Assembly: GCF_030503675.1 (NCBI RefSeq) | Contig: NZ_CP129964.1 | Coordinates: forward strand, 868,001 to 932,000 | Origin: Lutimonas zeaxanthinifaciens | GTDB taxonomy: Bacteria > Bacteroidota > Bacteroidia > Flavobacteriales > Flavobacteriaceae | Length of the DNA stretch: 64,000 nt | Direction: 5' to 3' | Part shown: positions 26,277 to 35,845 of the stretch, piece after piece | Layout of the letters: each line of letters opens with the position of its first letter | Numbering within the stretch: the stretch's first letter is position 1 | Translations under genes and position numbers: made by a program | Notes under the pieces: generated by a model | The model's database searches: none | Told to the model about the DNA's origin: nothing | The model's input: the letters and a program-made list of their open reading frames with translations, nothing else

Positions 26277-27137
26277 ATGATCAACTACATTTCGCATAAT
26301 CAGATTGACAGAACCAAATACGATGCTTGTATTGAAAATGCCAGGTCTAGCAGAGTATATGCTTTTAGCTGGTACCTGGATACGGTTTGTGAGACCTGGG
26401 ATGTTTTAATGAAAGGAGATTATGAGGTTGTCATGCCGGTTCCCAAACGAAAGAAATACGGTTTGTCTTATGTTTATACTCCTGCCTGGGTACAGCAGCT
26501 GGGAGTTTTTTCACTAAAGGACATCACTGCTGAGGAAACCGAAATCTTTAAAAAAACCTTAGCTTCTAAATTTCACTGGATTGATTATCATTTTAATACC
26601 GGCAATTTCGTTTCTGACAGAAAGATTCTGACCAAAAGAAATTATATTTTACCTATTATAGGTGAGGTTGATGAGATTTTTAAGAATTATAACCAGAACA
26701 GAAAAAGAGCTTTATCCCGGAATTTTGATCATTTGTTTCTCGACAAAGACGGAAGTCTTGACCTGTTTTTTAAGCATTACCAAAAGATAGATAAACCCTA
26801 TGAACTTGAAGAAGAAACGCTGAGGAAATTGAACATACTGGCCGAGAAAAATCCGGACTATGTTCGTATCTGGAATGTGTTTGATGATATGGATTTTAGC
26901 GGAGGGTTAATCTGGGTAAAGGATAAACAAAGAATTACCTATTTGATGCCTGTGGCGAACGAAAAAGCAAAAAATGAAAATGTGCCTACATTTATTATCA
27001 ATGAGCTTATAAAAGATCATTTGAATCAAGGACTGGTTTTGGATTTTGAAGGCTCTATGATCAGTGGTGTAGCAAATTTCTATAAAAGTTTTGGTGCCGT
27101 TGAAGAAAACTACTATTATTTTAAAAAAAGATTTTAG
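26277..27137 (+). CDS. FemAB/GNAT-like acyltransferase
   Basis: The 286-residue protein has the layout of FemAB-like acetyltransferases: an aromatic-rich N-terminal part (SRVYAFSWYLDTVCETWDVL), a central basic segment (NQNRKRALSRNF) and a C-terminal GNAT-like half (LVLDFEGSMISGVANFYKSFGA). Such proteins attach acyl or aminoacyl groups to glycans or peptidoglycan precursors. Specific function is unknown. It sits 55 bases after the DUF7033 gene and three bases before a glycosyltransferase gene. Confidence 0.65.
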   Translation: MINYISHNQIDRTKYDACIENARSSRVYAFSWYLDTVCETWDVLMKGDYEVVMPVPKRKKYGLSYVYTPAWVQQLGVFSLKDITAEETEIFKKTLASKFHWIDYHFNTGNFVSDRKILTKRNYILPIIGEVDEIFKNYNQNRKRALSRNFDHLFLDKDGSLDLFFKHYQKIDKPYELEEETLRKLNILAEKNPDYVRIWNVFDDMDFSGGLIWVKDKQRITYLMPVANEKAKNENVPTFIINELIKDHLNQGLVLDFEGSMISGVANFYKSFGAVEENYYYFKKRF

Positions 27138-27140
27138 ACC

Positions 27141-28334
27141 ATGCCTGATTCCATTAAGATTTGTTTTTTGGCAGACCGGCATCACCTGTTTGACGACCGG
27201 ATCTACTGGAAGATGGCAGTGCCTTTGGTTTTAAAAGGGTATGAAGTACATTATTTACTCTTGGGTGATAAAAATGAATCCGGGGTCACGAGGGAGGGGA
27301 TAAACTATAAAATCTGGAAGATTAAAACCTTTTCGAAGAATCAAGGAATCAATTTTGTTGTCAAAAGGCTCAATCCATTTCATAATTATAAAAAATTGTT
27401 CAAGGAGGCTGCAGGTCTTAGGGCAGATATTTATCATTTTCATGATCTCTGGATCAACAGGATCGGGGTGAAATTGAAGAAGCTGAGCCATCGCCCTGTG
27501 GTTTTTTATGATGCCCGGGAACCCTATGCAGAGGATTATGTTTCTTATGGTAAGAAGGCTTTTAGATGGGCAACTCGAATTTTTGCTGCCTGGGTGGATC
27601 AATGGGAGAAGAAAAAAGCAAGGAACTATGACCTGGTCATTGCGAATGAGTCAGGAGTTCAGCAAAACTTTTCTCGTATTATAGGGCCGGAAAAGTCTGT
27701 AGTCCTGTATAACTACGGGGATCGAATTTTAAGGGAGAAAAAGAGCAGTGAACCGGTTAAAGACTATGACTTGATCTATACAGGAACCATAACCCGTTTG
27801 AGAGGAGCCATGCGTCTTTTGAGGTCCGTAAAAATTATAAGCAAGGAATTACCAGCGCTTAAATGTCTTTTTATAGGTAATTTTTATCCGAATTCCCTAA
27901 AGGATGAAATGAATTCCTTTTTGAAACTACAAGGCCTGGAAAAGAATGTGGTACTTCATAACGCAGTTCCTTACCAGGAAATAGGTAGCTACTACAACAA
28001 AAGCAAAATTGGATTGCTGGTTCTGGAACGTGTAAAAACATATGAGATAAGCATGCCCATAAAGCTGTTTGAATATATGACTTTCGGTTTACCTGTCATT
28101 GGAAGTAATTTTGGCCATGTGGGTGCCATTATTGAGCAGGACAAGTGTGGAATTGCAGTAGATCCCTCTGATCCTGTGGAAATTGCCAATTCAGTAATTA
28201 AACTGTTAAACGATCATAAGCTCTATGCAGAATTAAGTAACAATGGAAGGCAAGCGGCTGATACCAAGTACAATTGGGAAAATGAGTTTCAGAAATTATT
28301 AGGTTTTTATCATAAGGCTCTAAATGAACGATAA
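27141..28334 (+). CDS. Glycosyltransferase family 4 protein
   Basis: The 397-residue protein has a GT-B fold with an N-terminal acceptor domain (FLADRHHLFDDRIYWKM, DIYHFHDLW) and a C-terminal nucleotide-sugar domain. The latter has YTGTITRLRGAMRLL and the E(x7)E-type motif in ISMPIKLFEYMTFGLPVIGS. It would add a sugar to a surface polysaccharide intermediate at the inner membrane. Donor and acceptor are unknown. It overlaps the flippase gene by 11 bases, implying coupled translation. Confidence 0.88.
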   Translation: MPDSIKICFLADRHHLFDDRIYWKMAVPLVLKGYEVHYLLLGDKNESGVTREGINYKIWKIKTFSKNQGINFVVKRLNPFHNYKKLFKEAAGLRADIYHFHDLWINRIGVKLKKLSHRPVVFYDAREPYAEDYVSYGKKAFRWATRIFAAWVDQWEKKKARNYDLVIANESGVQQNFSRIIGPEKSVVLYNYGDRILREKKSSEPVKDYDLIYTGTITRLRGAMRLLRSVKIISKELPALKCLFIGNFYPNSLKDEMNSFLKLQGLEKNVVLHNAVPYQEIGSYYNKSKIGLLVLERVKTYEISMPIKLFEYMTFGLPVIGSNFGHVGAIIEQDKCGIAVDPSDPVEIANSVIKLLNDHKLYAELSNNGRQAADTKYNWENEFQKLLGFYHKALNER

Positions 28335-29778
28335 CTTAAAATACAACAATTCCGGATTTCGTAAGGATTTCCTGTGGTATACCATTGGGTCATTATTTCC
28401 ACTAATGGCGGGTTTTTTAAAGACACCTGTATTCACGCGTCATTTTAGCAGCGAGTCATTTGGACAGCTGGGCCTTGTGGGAATAACCTTTAGTTTTATA
28501 GGGATGTTGTTGTTTTCATGGATAAGTTCATGTCTTTGGCGGTATTATGGAACATACAAATCTTCGGGTAAGTTGAAGCTGTTGTATAGTAATTTGTCCT
28601 TTCTTTTTGCCACTTCGTTTATTTTGTTGGTTTTGGTGAGCAGTACATGGTACTACTCAGCCAATTCTGAACTCATCCGGGAATTGGTTTTCTATTCGTT
28701 TTTCTTTTTGGTATTCAACCAGCTTTTTATGGGCTATATGGTTATTGTAAGACTTATGGGTAGAGCCTCTTTTTATAATTTGGTGCTTGGTTTAAGGACT
28801 ACGGCGGGCTTCCTGGTTTCCTTGATTTTTGTTTTTTTACTGGATTTTTCGATTACCGCACTGGTCAGCAGCCTGGTATTGGTGGATTTTATTTTCGTCC
28901 TCTATCTTTTTATAAGGAATCCGGCCAAAGTTAAGCCGAGTATTCGCTCTGTGAATAAATCTGGTTTAAGAGAATTGTTGAGTTATGGCTTTATGGGGCT
29001 TATTCTGAATTTGGCCTTATTGAGTATTTCTTATACAGATCGATATGTAATTGCTCTGTTTTACGACCTGGATGAGGTTGGGATCTACGACCAGGTTGCA
29101 AAGATTTCCCAATTGTCAATAATGTCACTGATCACAATTTACTTTAATACCATCAACCCTACTTTGCTGAGCAAACTGGATAAAGACTTCAAATCATCTT
29201 TAAAAATGATGGAATCGTATATACTGGGATTTGTACTCATCGGCTTACCTCTGGTTTTTTATCTTTCCTTATTCGCTAAAGAAGTTTCAACTCTATTACT
29301 GGGAGAAGCTTTTAGAAAGGCATATATACTGATGCCATTTCTGTTTTTTGCAACGTTTTTATATGGTATAGCCAATTTCTTCGAATTGAGATTGAAGTTT
29401 TCCCATAAAATTAAAAAACTCATGCTAATCGGTTTGATCACGGCTTTGCTGAATCTCATTTTGAACCTGTATTTCATCAAAGCATATGGTTATCACTGGG
29501 CCGCTTATACAACTTTGATCACTTATGTTTTCATGCTACTTTTCATGTTGGTCAATGATCCTAAAGTTTTGATGATTTTATGGTTTAGAAAGAGGCTGCT
29601 GTTGCAAATAAGCGGTTTGTTTTTAATTCAATTTTTTATCTACAGGATAATTATTAATAAATTATCCTTATCGGTTGGACTTTCAATTGTTTTAGGAATT
29701 ATATTTGCAACAATGTATCTGATCATTTTCAGAAGGGCTATTTTGGCTTTAAACATCCCATTTTCTAAGCAATTATGA
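28324..29778 (+). CDS. Polysaccharide flippase (Wzx/MATE-like membrane protein)
   Basis: The 484-residue protein is almost wholly membrane-embedded, with about 12-14 helices and the N-terminal signature of the polysaccharide-export family (FLWYTIGSLFPLMAGFLKTP). It probably flips a lipid-linked oligosaccharide across the inner membrane. Its gene overlaps both the glycosyltransferase before it (11 bases) and yjjG after it (four bases), so the operon is tightly packed. Confidence 0.85.
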   Translation: MNDNLKYNNSGFRKDFLWYTIGSLFPLMAGFLKTPVFTRHFSSESFGQLGLVGITFSFIGMLLFSWISSCLWRYYGTYKSSGKLKLLYSNLSFLFATSFILLVLVSSTWYYSANSELIRELVFYSFFFLVFNQLFMGYMVIVRLMGRASFYNLVLGLRTTAGFLVSLIFVFLLDFSITALVSSLVLVDFIFVLYLFIRNPAKVKPSIRSVNKSGLRELLSYGFMGLILNLALLSISYTDRYVIALFYDLDEVGIYDQVAKISQLSIMSLITIYFNTINPTLLSKLDKDFKSSLKMMESYILGFVLIGLPLVFYLSLFAKEVSTLLLGEAFRKAYILMPFLFFATFLYGIANFFELRLKFSHKIKKLMLIGLITALLNLILNLYFIKAYGYHWAAYTTLITYVFMLLFMLVNDPKVLMILWFRKRLLLQISGLFLIQFFIYRIIINKLSLSVGLSIVLGIIFATMYLIIFRRAILALNIPFSKQL

Positions 29779-30455
29779 ATGTAAAACATATTTTTTTTGA
29801 TCTGGATCACACACTATGGGATTTTGAAACCAACTCAAACAGAACTTTTGAATATATTTTCCAAAGAAATCGAATAGAGGTTGATTTAGCTGATTTTCAC
29901 AATGTATATCGCCCGATCAACTTAAGGTACTGGAAACTTTTCAGAGAGGATAAAGTCACAAAAGCAGACTTACGGTACAGCAGATTAAGAGAAGCGTTTG
30001 ACGAAGTAGGTGTTAAGATCCAGGATGATATGATCCATTTATTATCGGAAGAATATATTACCTATCTCGCGGATCATAATGATTTGTTTGAAAATGCGAT
30101 CCACGTATTGGACTACCTAAAGGAAAAATATGAGATGCACATTATCACAAATGGTTTCGAAGAGGTACAGCGGAGAAAACTAAAGAATTCGAATCTTATG
30201 CCTTTTTTTGATCAAATTGTAACTTCTGAAAAAGTTGGTGTTAAAAAACCACATCCCGAAATATTCAAATATGCGTTAGAGGCTGCTGGTGCTGACCCGG
30301 ATAGAAGTGTTATGATCGGCGATAATTTTGAGGCTGATATCCTCGGAGCAAAAAATGTTGGCATGCAAACGATCTTTTGCAAGTTTAACGGTGAAATCGC
30401 CAATGAAAAGGTTCCTACTGTTGAAAAGCTGATCGAGCTAAAGAGCTTACTGTGA
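29775..30455 (+). CDS. YjjG-family HAD phosphatase
   Basis: The 226-residue HAD protein has motif I FFDLDHTLWD (about 8-17) with the nucleophile Asp, motif II ITNGF, motif III Lys in VGVKKPHPEIF and motif IV MIGDNFEADI. YjjG-type enzymes dephosphorylate non-canonical pyrimidine nucleotides. The four-base overlap (ATGA) with the flippase gene places it in the polysaccharide operon by transcription, though its function looks unrelated. Confidence 0.87.
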   Translation: MNVKHIFFDLDHTLWDFETNSNRTFEYIFQRNRIEVDLADFHNVYRPINLRYWKLFREDKVTKADLRYSRLREAFDEVGVKIQDDMIHLLSEEYITYLADHNDLFENAIHVLDYLKEKYEMHIITNGFEEVQRRKLKNSNLMPFFDQIVTSEKVGVKKPHPEIFKYALEAAGADPDRSVMIGDNFEADILGAKNVGMQTIFCKFNGEIANEKVPTVEKLIELKSLL

Positions 30456-30531
30456 GAGGCATTATTACTTGATTTGTCAAAATAAATGTATATTTAGCAA
30501 TTGTTATAAAGAAATTGCTTCATATCCCCTC

Positions 30532-31965
30532 ATGGTCAAATACCCTTTGTTATACCTGTTTATTGTATTTCTGTGCGCCAAAGTGAATTGCCGGAATATG
30601 CAGGTTTTGTATGATTTTGATCAATTACCGCAGACCTTGATGCTTAACCCGGGAACGATTGTGGATTACGATAAACATTTTGGGGTTCCTTTACTGTCAA
30701 ATGTCTATGGCATGGCGGGTTCATCGAGCAGAGATGTAAATTATAATAATCTTGTAGCTGATGCAGAAGATGATGGAGATGTAATCCGAAACTTGTACAA
30801 TTTAGGATTGGAGAGTAATGAAATATTTGTTTTTAATCAGCAAATTGAATTAATCAATATCGGATTAAGATTAAAAAATCCGGATTATTATCTGAGTTTT
30901 GGTATGTATCAGCAAACGGATGGATTTTCAGGTTATCCTGAGGATCTGGCGGATCTCTTTTTCAAGGGAAATGATCAGGACGAAAACGGCGTGCCGGAAT
31001 TTTATGATCCTTTTATGGCAGATGATGTTAATTCGGTTTTCGAACTGGTGGGGGTGTTTCATGTTGGTATCAATAAAAGGGTTAATGAGCAACTAACGAT
31101 TGGAGGTAGGTTCAAGCTATTATCCGGATCTCTCGGGCTTCAGACCGGCAATAATAACGGAACATATTTTCTGGATCTGGACCCTCTCTCCAGCAGGCCA
31201 TATCAACATACGTACGAGGATTTAAATGTTCGATTGAACACGGCAGGATTCCTCGACCCCTTTGATTTAAGCAATGATTTAGGGCAACCTTCTGAATTAT
31301 TTGCTGGCCTATTTTTTATCAATGGAAGTATGGGAGCCGCAATTGATATGGGTTTTACATATAAAGTAGATGATGAACTTAGCTTTTCAGGTAGTATTTT
31401 GGATATTGGTATGATTTCATTCCAGCATAAACTGACAACCATTGAATTTGAAGATGATATCATTGCCTCGGAAGATTATTATGACCCTTCAGGCGGAGAA
31501 CTGGATTATTGGAGAACATTATACCTTACAGATCAGCTGCCCTTATTGACTGAGGAAAAAGGATTTTCTTATTTCAGGTCCCCAAAGATCAACGGATCCA
31601 TGAAGTTTAAAAGGTACAGAAAAACCAAAGCAAAGAATTATGCGTTTAGAAATGTCTCCTGTGATGAAGACTATACGGGTGATATCCTGGAAAGCGCCTA
31701 CGGGATGCAAGTTTATACGGCATTTAGGCCCAAAACCCCGGTTTGGGCGGTTACCGGATTTTATTCAAGAGAATTTACACCAAACCTGTCGGCAAAGGCC
31801 ACCTATACCGTTGATAAATTTTCATTTTACAATATTGGTATGGGACTTTCCGCACACATTAAAAACTTTAATATTTACGCTACTGCGGATAATTTAGTAG
31901 CTTTGACCTCGATCAGAAACAGCAATTACCAATCCGTCCAGTTTGGAATGAATTTTATTTTCTAA
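30532..31965 (+). CDS. DUF5723 outer-membrane beta-barrel-like protein
   Basis: The roughly 477-residue protein has a signal peptide (MVKYPLLYLFIVFLCAKVNC), then alternating aromatic beta-strand sequence through to a terminal Phe (FGMNFIF), as in outer-membrane barrels. NPG and GSS-rich turns near the N-terminus resemble DUF5723 proteins (PorV/FadL-like). I chose ATG at 30532, since the longer frame to 30469 disrupts the signal peptide. A weak -7 element TATATTTA lies at 30489-30496. Function is unknown. Confidence 0.75.
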   Translation: MVKYPLLYLFIVFLCAKVNCRNMQVLYDFDQLPQTLMLNPGTIVDYDKHFGVPLLSNVYGMAGSSSRDVNYNNLVADAEDDGDVIRNLYNLGLESNEIFVFNQQIELINIGLRLKNPDYYLSFGMYQQTDGFSGYPEDLADLFFKGNDQDENGVPEFYDPFMADDVNSVFELVGVFHVGINKRVNEQLTIGGRFKLLSGSLGLQTGNNNGTYFLDLDPLSSRPYQHTYEDLNVRLNTAGFLDPFDLSNDLGQPSELFAGLFFINGSMGAAIDMGFTYKVDDELSFSGSILDIGMISFQHKLTTIEFEDDIIASEDYYDPSGGELDYWRTLYLTDQLPLLTEEKGFSYFRSPKINGSMKFKRYRKTKAKNYAFRNVSCDEDYTGDILESAYGMQVYTAFRPKTPVWAVTGFYSREFTPNLSAKATYTVDKFSFYNIGMGLSAHIKNFNIYATADNLVALTSIRNSNYQSVQFGMNFIF

Positions 31966-31973
31966 AGACTACC

Positions 31974-32975
31974 ATGAACCCTATTCGAAAAATAGTTAGC
32001 CTAAGTATCATTATTCTTTTTACTTACGTCAGTTTTGCTCAGAATGAGCTTGATCCGTATAAGTATATCATTATTCCTAAAAAATATGAATTTTTAAAAA
32101 AGGAGAATCAGTATCGTGTTAATTCTTACATGAAACATTTGTTCGAAAAAGAAGGTTACAGTACCCTTTATCAGGGAGAAAACTATCCGGAGGACCTCCT
32201 GGAAAATCCATGTCTGGGTGTAAAAGCGATGGTAAGTGATGATTCAAGCGCTTTTACAACCAAAGTTTATATTTTTCTTGAAAATTGTCAGGACAAGGTG
32301 GTTTTTAGAACGGAAATGGGGAAGAGCAAGGTAAAGGATATGAACAAAACCTACGTTGATGCGCTGAATAAGTGTTTTGTAGAAATAAGGTCTATCAATT
32401 ACAACTATAACCCGGCGCTGGCCTTGAATATGGGATATAAGCCCGAATCAGAGATCGTTCAAAAGGAAGAACCGATGGTAGCAGCTAAAAAGGAAACAGA
32501 AAGTACCAAAGAAAACCCTCAGGTATCCGAAACTGAAGAAGTTAAAGGTCCAGTAGTAAGTGCCAGTGAGGCTCCTTCGGCCGAACCTGTTCCAGTTGCT
32601 GTTGTTGCTGTTGCTGCTTCGGATTCGCAGGCCAAAGAACCTGTTGAAGCAGAAGAAGTTTATGAAGAAGAGAAAGAAGTATCCTCACCCATGGCGCGTG
32701 CCTTCAAAAATGAGACTATTTCATTTCTCTTAGTGAACCAAGGAGCTCAATTACAGGCTTTTGTGAGTCAAAGTGAAAATATCAATTACAAACCGGGAGA
32801 GCTTATAGGTACGTTTAGGAAAACATCTTTGCCCAATGTTTTCAGGGTATCCTGGAAGAAACCGCAGGAAGGAAGAGAGGAAACTACCGCCTATTTTGAT
32901 GAGGAAGGAAATTTAAATATTGACATTTTAAAGGATGGCCAAATACAAGTGATCAAATTTGAAGAAATAAAGTAG
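31974..32975 (+). CDS. Exported protein of unknown function with Ala/Pro/Glu-rich linker
   Basis: The 333-residue protein has a signal peptide (to about residue 22, YVSFAQ) and an N-terminal globular part (about 25-140; YIIIPKKYEFLK, ENPCLGVKAMV). A low-complexity linker rich in Glu, Ala, Pro and Val (about 160-240) is followed by a small C-terminal domain (about 245-333). I do not recognise either domain. It follows the DUF5723 gene by eight bases, so the two are probably cotranscribed and may act together at the envelope. Confidence 0.75.
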   Translation: MNPIRKIVSLSIIILFTYVSFAQNELDPYKYIIIPKKYEFLKKENQYRVNSYMKHLFEKEGYSTLYQGENYPEDLLENPCLGVKAMVSDDSSAFTTKVYIFLENCQDKVVFRTEMGKSKVKDMNKTYVDALNKCFVEIRSINYNYNPALALNMGYKPESEIVQKEEPMVAAKKETESTKENPQVSETEEVKGPVVSASEAPSAEPVPVAVVAVAASDSQAKEPVEAEEVYEEEKEVSSPMARAFKNETISFLLVNQGAQLQAFVSQSENINYKPGELIGTFRKTSLPNVFRVSWKKPQEGREETTAYFDEEGNLNIDILKDGQIQVIKFEEIK

Positions 32976-32985
32976 CAATTTCAAA

Positions 32986-34263
32986 TCAGTAATCATATTT
33001 TGATTTCCATCGTTTTTTAAGAACCTCTTTGAACTGGTTTTCCCTTGGATTATTTCCGGGATCATAGAATTTAGAATTTTTAATTTCTTCTGGAAGAAAC
33101 TCCTGTTCTACGAAATTCTCAGAATAGTCATGAGAATACTTATAGTCCTTTCCATAATCAAGGTCCTTCATTAGTTTTGTAGGTGCGTTGCGTAAATGAA
33201 GGGGAACTGACAGATCTCCGGTAGACTTAACCATTTGCTGAGCCTTGTTAATGGCCATATAAGAGGAATTGCTTTTAGCCGAATTCGCCAGATACACGGC
33301 ACATTGACTCAATATGATCCGGCTTTCAGGATGGCCAATTACGGATACAGCCTGAAACGTGTTATTCGCGAGAATAAGTGCTGTTGGGTTGGCATTACCT
33401 ATGTCTTCAGATGCCAGTATTAACATCCTTCTGGCGATGAACTTGACATCTTCACCGCCCTCAATCATTCTTGCCAGCCAGTACACTGCTCCATTTGGGT
33501 CACTGCCTCTTATCGATTTGATGAATGCTGAAATTATATCATAATGTTGTTCTCCGGTTTTATCATAGCGCACCATATTGCTTTGAACCTTGCTCAGAAC
33601 AAGGTCATTTGTGATAATACACGAGTCTTCTGAAATAGTATTTACAACGAGTTCGAATATGTTCAATAGTTTTCTTGCATCGCCTCCGGAAAGTTGCAGG
33701 AGTGCCTCTGTTTCCTGTAGTTCAATTTTCTTTTTTGAAAGGAGAATATCTTTTTGAAGGGCTCTGTTCAATAATGTGATCAGGTCTTTCTTATCAAATG
33801 AATTGAGGATATAAATCTGACAACGTGATAAAAGAGCCGGGATAACCTCAAAACTTGGGTTCTCTGTTGTGGCTCCAATTAAAGTTACCCATCCTTTTTC
33901 TACTGCACCAAGAAGTGAATCTTGCTGGGATTTACTGAACCTGTGAATTTCATCGATAAATAAAATGGGATTTTTCTGGGTAAACAACCCGCCACTTTTT
34001 TTGGCTTTTTCAATGATATCCCTGACATCTTTTACACCGGAGTTTATCGCACTAAGCGCATAAAAAGGCCTTCCTGATTCTTTGGCAATGATATTGGCCA
34101 AAGTGGTTTTGCCTGTACCCGGTGGCCCCCACAGAATCAAGGAGGGGATAAGCCCGTTTTTAATATGCAGGGTGAGCGCCCCATCCTTGCCAACAAGATG
34201 TCGCTGGCTGATATAATCATCGAGTGACTTGGGCCTTATTCGTTCTGCCAGAGGTTCGTTCAT
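32986..34263 (-). CDS. rarA: Replication-associated recombination protein RarA (MgsA)
   Basis: The 425-residue AAA+ ATPase has [15 protein letters not shown] at the N-terminus, Walker [10 protein letters not shown] (about 45-53), Walker [15 protein letters not shown] and sensor motif [10 protein letters not shown]. The C-terminal region has [17 protein letters not shown] and [13 protein letters not shown]. It acts at stalled replication forks as a tetramer. Length and motif order are normal. Confidence 0.95.
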   Translation of the reverse strand: MNEPLAERIRPKSLDDYISQRHLVGKDGALTLHIKNGLIPSLILWGPPGTGKTTLANIIAKESGRPFYALSAINSGVKDVRDIIEKAKKSGGLFTQKNPILFIDEIHRFSKSQQDSLLGAVEKGWVTLIGATTENPSFEVIPALLSRCQIYILNSFDKKDLITLLNRALQKDILLSKKKIELQETEALLQLSGGDARKLLNIFELVVNTISEDSCIITNDLVLSKVQSNMVRYDKTGEQHYDIISAFIKSIRGSDPNGAVYWLARMIEGGEDVKFIARRMLILASEDIGNANPTALILANNTFQAVSVIGHPESRIILSQCAVYLANSAKSNSSYMAINKAQQMVKSTGDLSVPLHLRNAPTKLMKDLDYGKDYKYSHDYSENFVEQEFLPEEIKNSKFYDPGNNPRENQFKEVLKKRWKSKYDY

Positions 34264-34382
34264 AGCGTAAAAGTACGTTAAAATGAAATAGTCTGAAAAT
34301 GGATTTTAGGCTTCAATTCATAAATTTTTCTGAAAGAAGGTTTTCTTGAAAATTGTATTTTAGCTCAAAATTGAGTGTAGAA

Positions 34383-35069
34383 ATGAGTCAGACGAGTCAA
34401 TTTAAATTTTCACCATGGATACTGGCCGTGCCGTTGTATTTGGTGGTTTTTTTATGGCTTGTTTACTGGTTTGAAGTCAAATTTGGTTATAATTTCAATA
34501 AATTCGGAATTTTCCCTCGGACCTTCTCAGGATTGAAGGGTATACTATTTTCTCCATTTATTCATGGGGATATTAAGCATTTATACCACAATTCTGCCCC
34601 GCTGTTCGTTCTGCTGTTTAGCTTGCTGTATTTCTATAAAGATATAGCCTGGAAAGTTTTTATTTATGGAACGTTATTAACAGGCCTGCTTACCTGGATC
34701 ATTGCCCGTAAGTCATATCATATAGGTGCGAGTGGTATTATTTATCTTTTGTTCAGTTTTATTTTTTTTAGCGGGGTCATTCGAAAAAATTACAGACTGA
34801 TAGCGGTTTCGCTCATGGTCATCTTTTTATACGGCAGTATGGTCTGGTATTTACTACCGGTTAAGGAAAGTGTTTCCTGGGAAGGGCATCTTTCCGGATT
34901 CCTGATTGGATTGTCTTTTGCTGTTTTTTACAGAAATTATGGTCCCCAAAGATTTCAATATGAATGGGAGAAAGAAAACTATGAACCCGATGAATTCGAT
35001 AATTTATTCGAGGAAAGAGAAGAAATGCTTCGAAATTCAAACGAGAATACGAACAAGGAGGGTTTTTAG
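34383..35069 (+). CDS. Rhomboid-family intramembrane serine protease
   Basis: The roughly 228-residue protein has six membrane helices with the catalytic Ser in HIGASGIIYLL and the His in WEGHLSGFLIG, plus the conserved HLYHNSAPL segment in an early helix. It cleaves membrane-protein substrates within the bilayer. I chose ATG at 34383; the open frame runs up to a TTG at 34353 without homology. Its stop overlaps rlmB on the other strand by four bases. Confidence 0.9.
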   Translation: MSQTSQFKFSPWILAVPLYLVVFLWLVYWFEVKFGYNFNKFGIFPRTFSGLKGILFSPFIHGDIKHLYHNSAPLFVLLFSLLYFYKDIAWKVFIYGTLLTGLLTWIIARKSYHIGASGIIYLLFSFIFFSGVIRKNYRLIAVSLMVIFLYGSMVWYLLPVKESVSWEGHLSGFLIGLSFAVFYRNYGPQRFQYEWEKENYEPDEFDNLFEEREEMLRNSNENTNKEGF

Positions 35070-35806
35070 CCTCTTTGCCGGACGATTTCATATAAAGCTG
35101 CACCACAAGCCACGGATACATTTAGAGAGTCTATAGTGCCTAATAATGGAAGTTTTGCTTTATGGTCAGAATTTTTTAACACAGAATTACTAATCCCCTT
35201 GTGTTCCGAACCTAAAACGAGTGCGGTTGCTTGTTTAAAATCTACATTGTAAATCTTTTTCTCAGTTTTTTCCGTAACTGATACCACTTGAATTCCATGT
35301 GCCTTTAAGAGATAAACTGCATCAAGCACGTGATTCACTTTACAAATATTCAAGTTGTATGCCGCACCTGCTGAAGTCTTAATGGCATCCGCGTTAATAG
35401 GGGCTGAACCATGTGTGGGAATGATAACGGCATTGACGCCCGTACATTCAGCTGTGCGTAAAATGGCTCCTACATTACGTACATCACTGATTTGATCCAG
35501 CAATAGAAAAAGAGGATTTGTGTCCTCTGTCGATAAGGAGTCCAGTATTTCTTCCAAATCTTTAAAGCTGATTGATGAGACCTTGGCTACTGCACCCTGA
35601 TGGTTTTGAAACTTTGACAGTCTATTTAGTTTCTCAATTGGTACATAACTATATGAGATGTTATTGTCATTGATTTTATGCTGTAAGGCTTTGGCAAGAG
35701 ATCCCTGAATTTCTTTTTGAAGGTAAACTTTTTCTATTTCCTGACCTGATTCAATGGCCTCAAGTATTGCTCTTAATCCAAATATTTTTGTAAGTTCATT
35801 ATCCAT
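35066..35806 (-). CDS. rlmB: 23S rRNA 2'-O-methyltransferase RlmB (TrmH family)
   Basis: The 246-residue SpoU-class protein has an N-terminal substrate-binding domain (about 1-85) and a knotted methyltransferase domain. The latter shows motif 1 DQISDVRNVGAILRTA, motif 2 LVLGSEHKGIS and motif 3 LPLLGTIDSLNVSVA. It is assigned to G2251 methylation of 23S rRNA. A related TrmH paralogue cannot be wholly excluded, but the N-terminal domain FGLRAILEAIESG favours RlmB. Confidence 0.9.
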   Translation of the reverse strand: MDNELTKIFGLRAILEAIESGQEIEKVYLQKEIQGSLAKALQHKINDNNISYSYVPIEKLNRLSKFQNHQGAVAKVSSISFKDLEEILDSLSTEDTNPLFLLLDQISDVRNVGAILRTAECTGVNAVIIPTHGSAPINADAIKTSAGAAYNLNICKVNHVLDAVYLLKAHGIQVVSVTEKTEKKIYNVDFKQATALVLGSEHKGISNSVLKNSDHKAKLPLLGTIDSLNVSVACGAALYEIVRQRG

Positions 35807-35845
35807 GCCGCGAAGTTATAACATATTGATTGCTTATGATATCTT

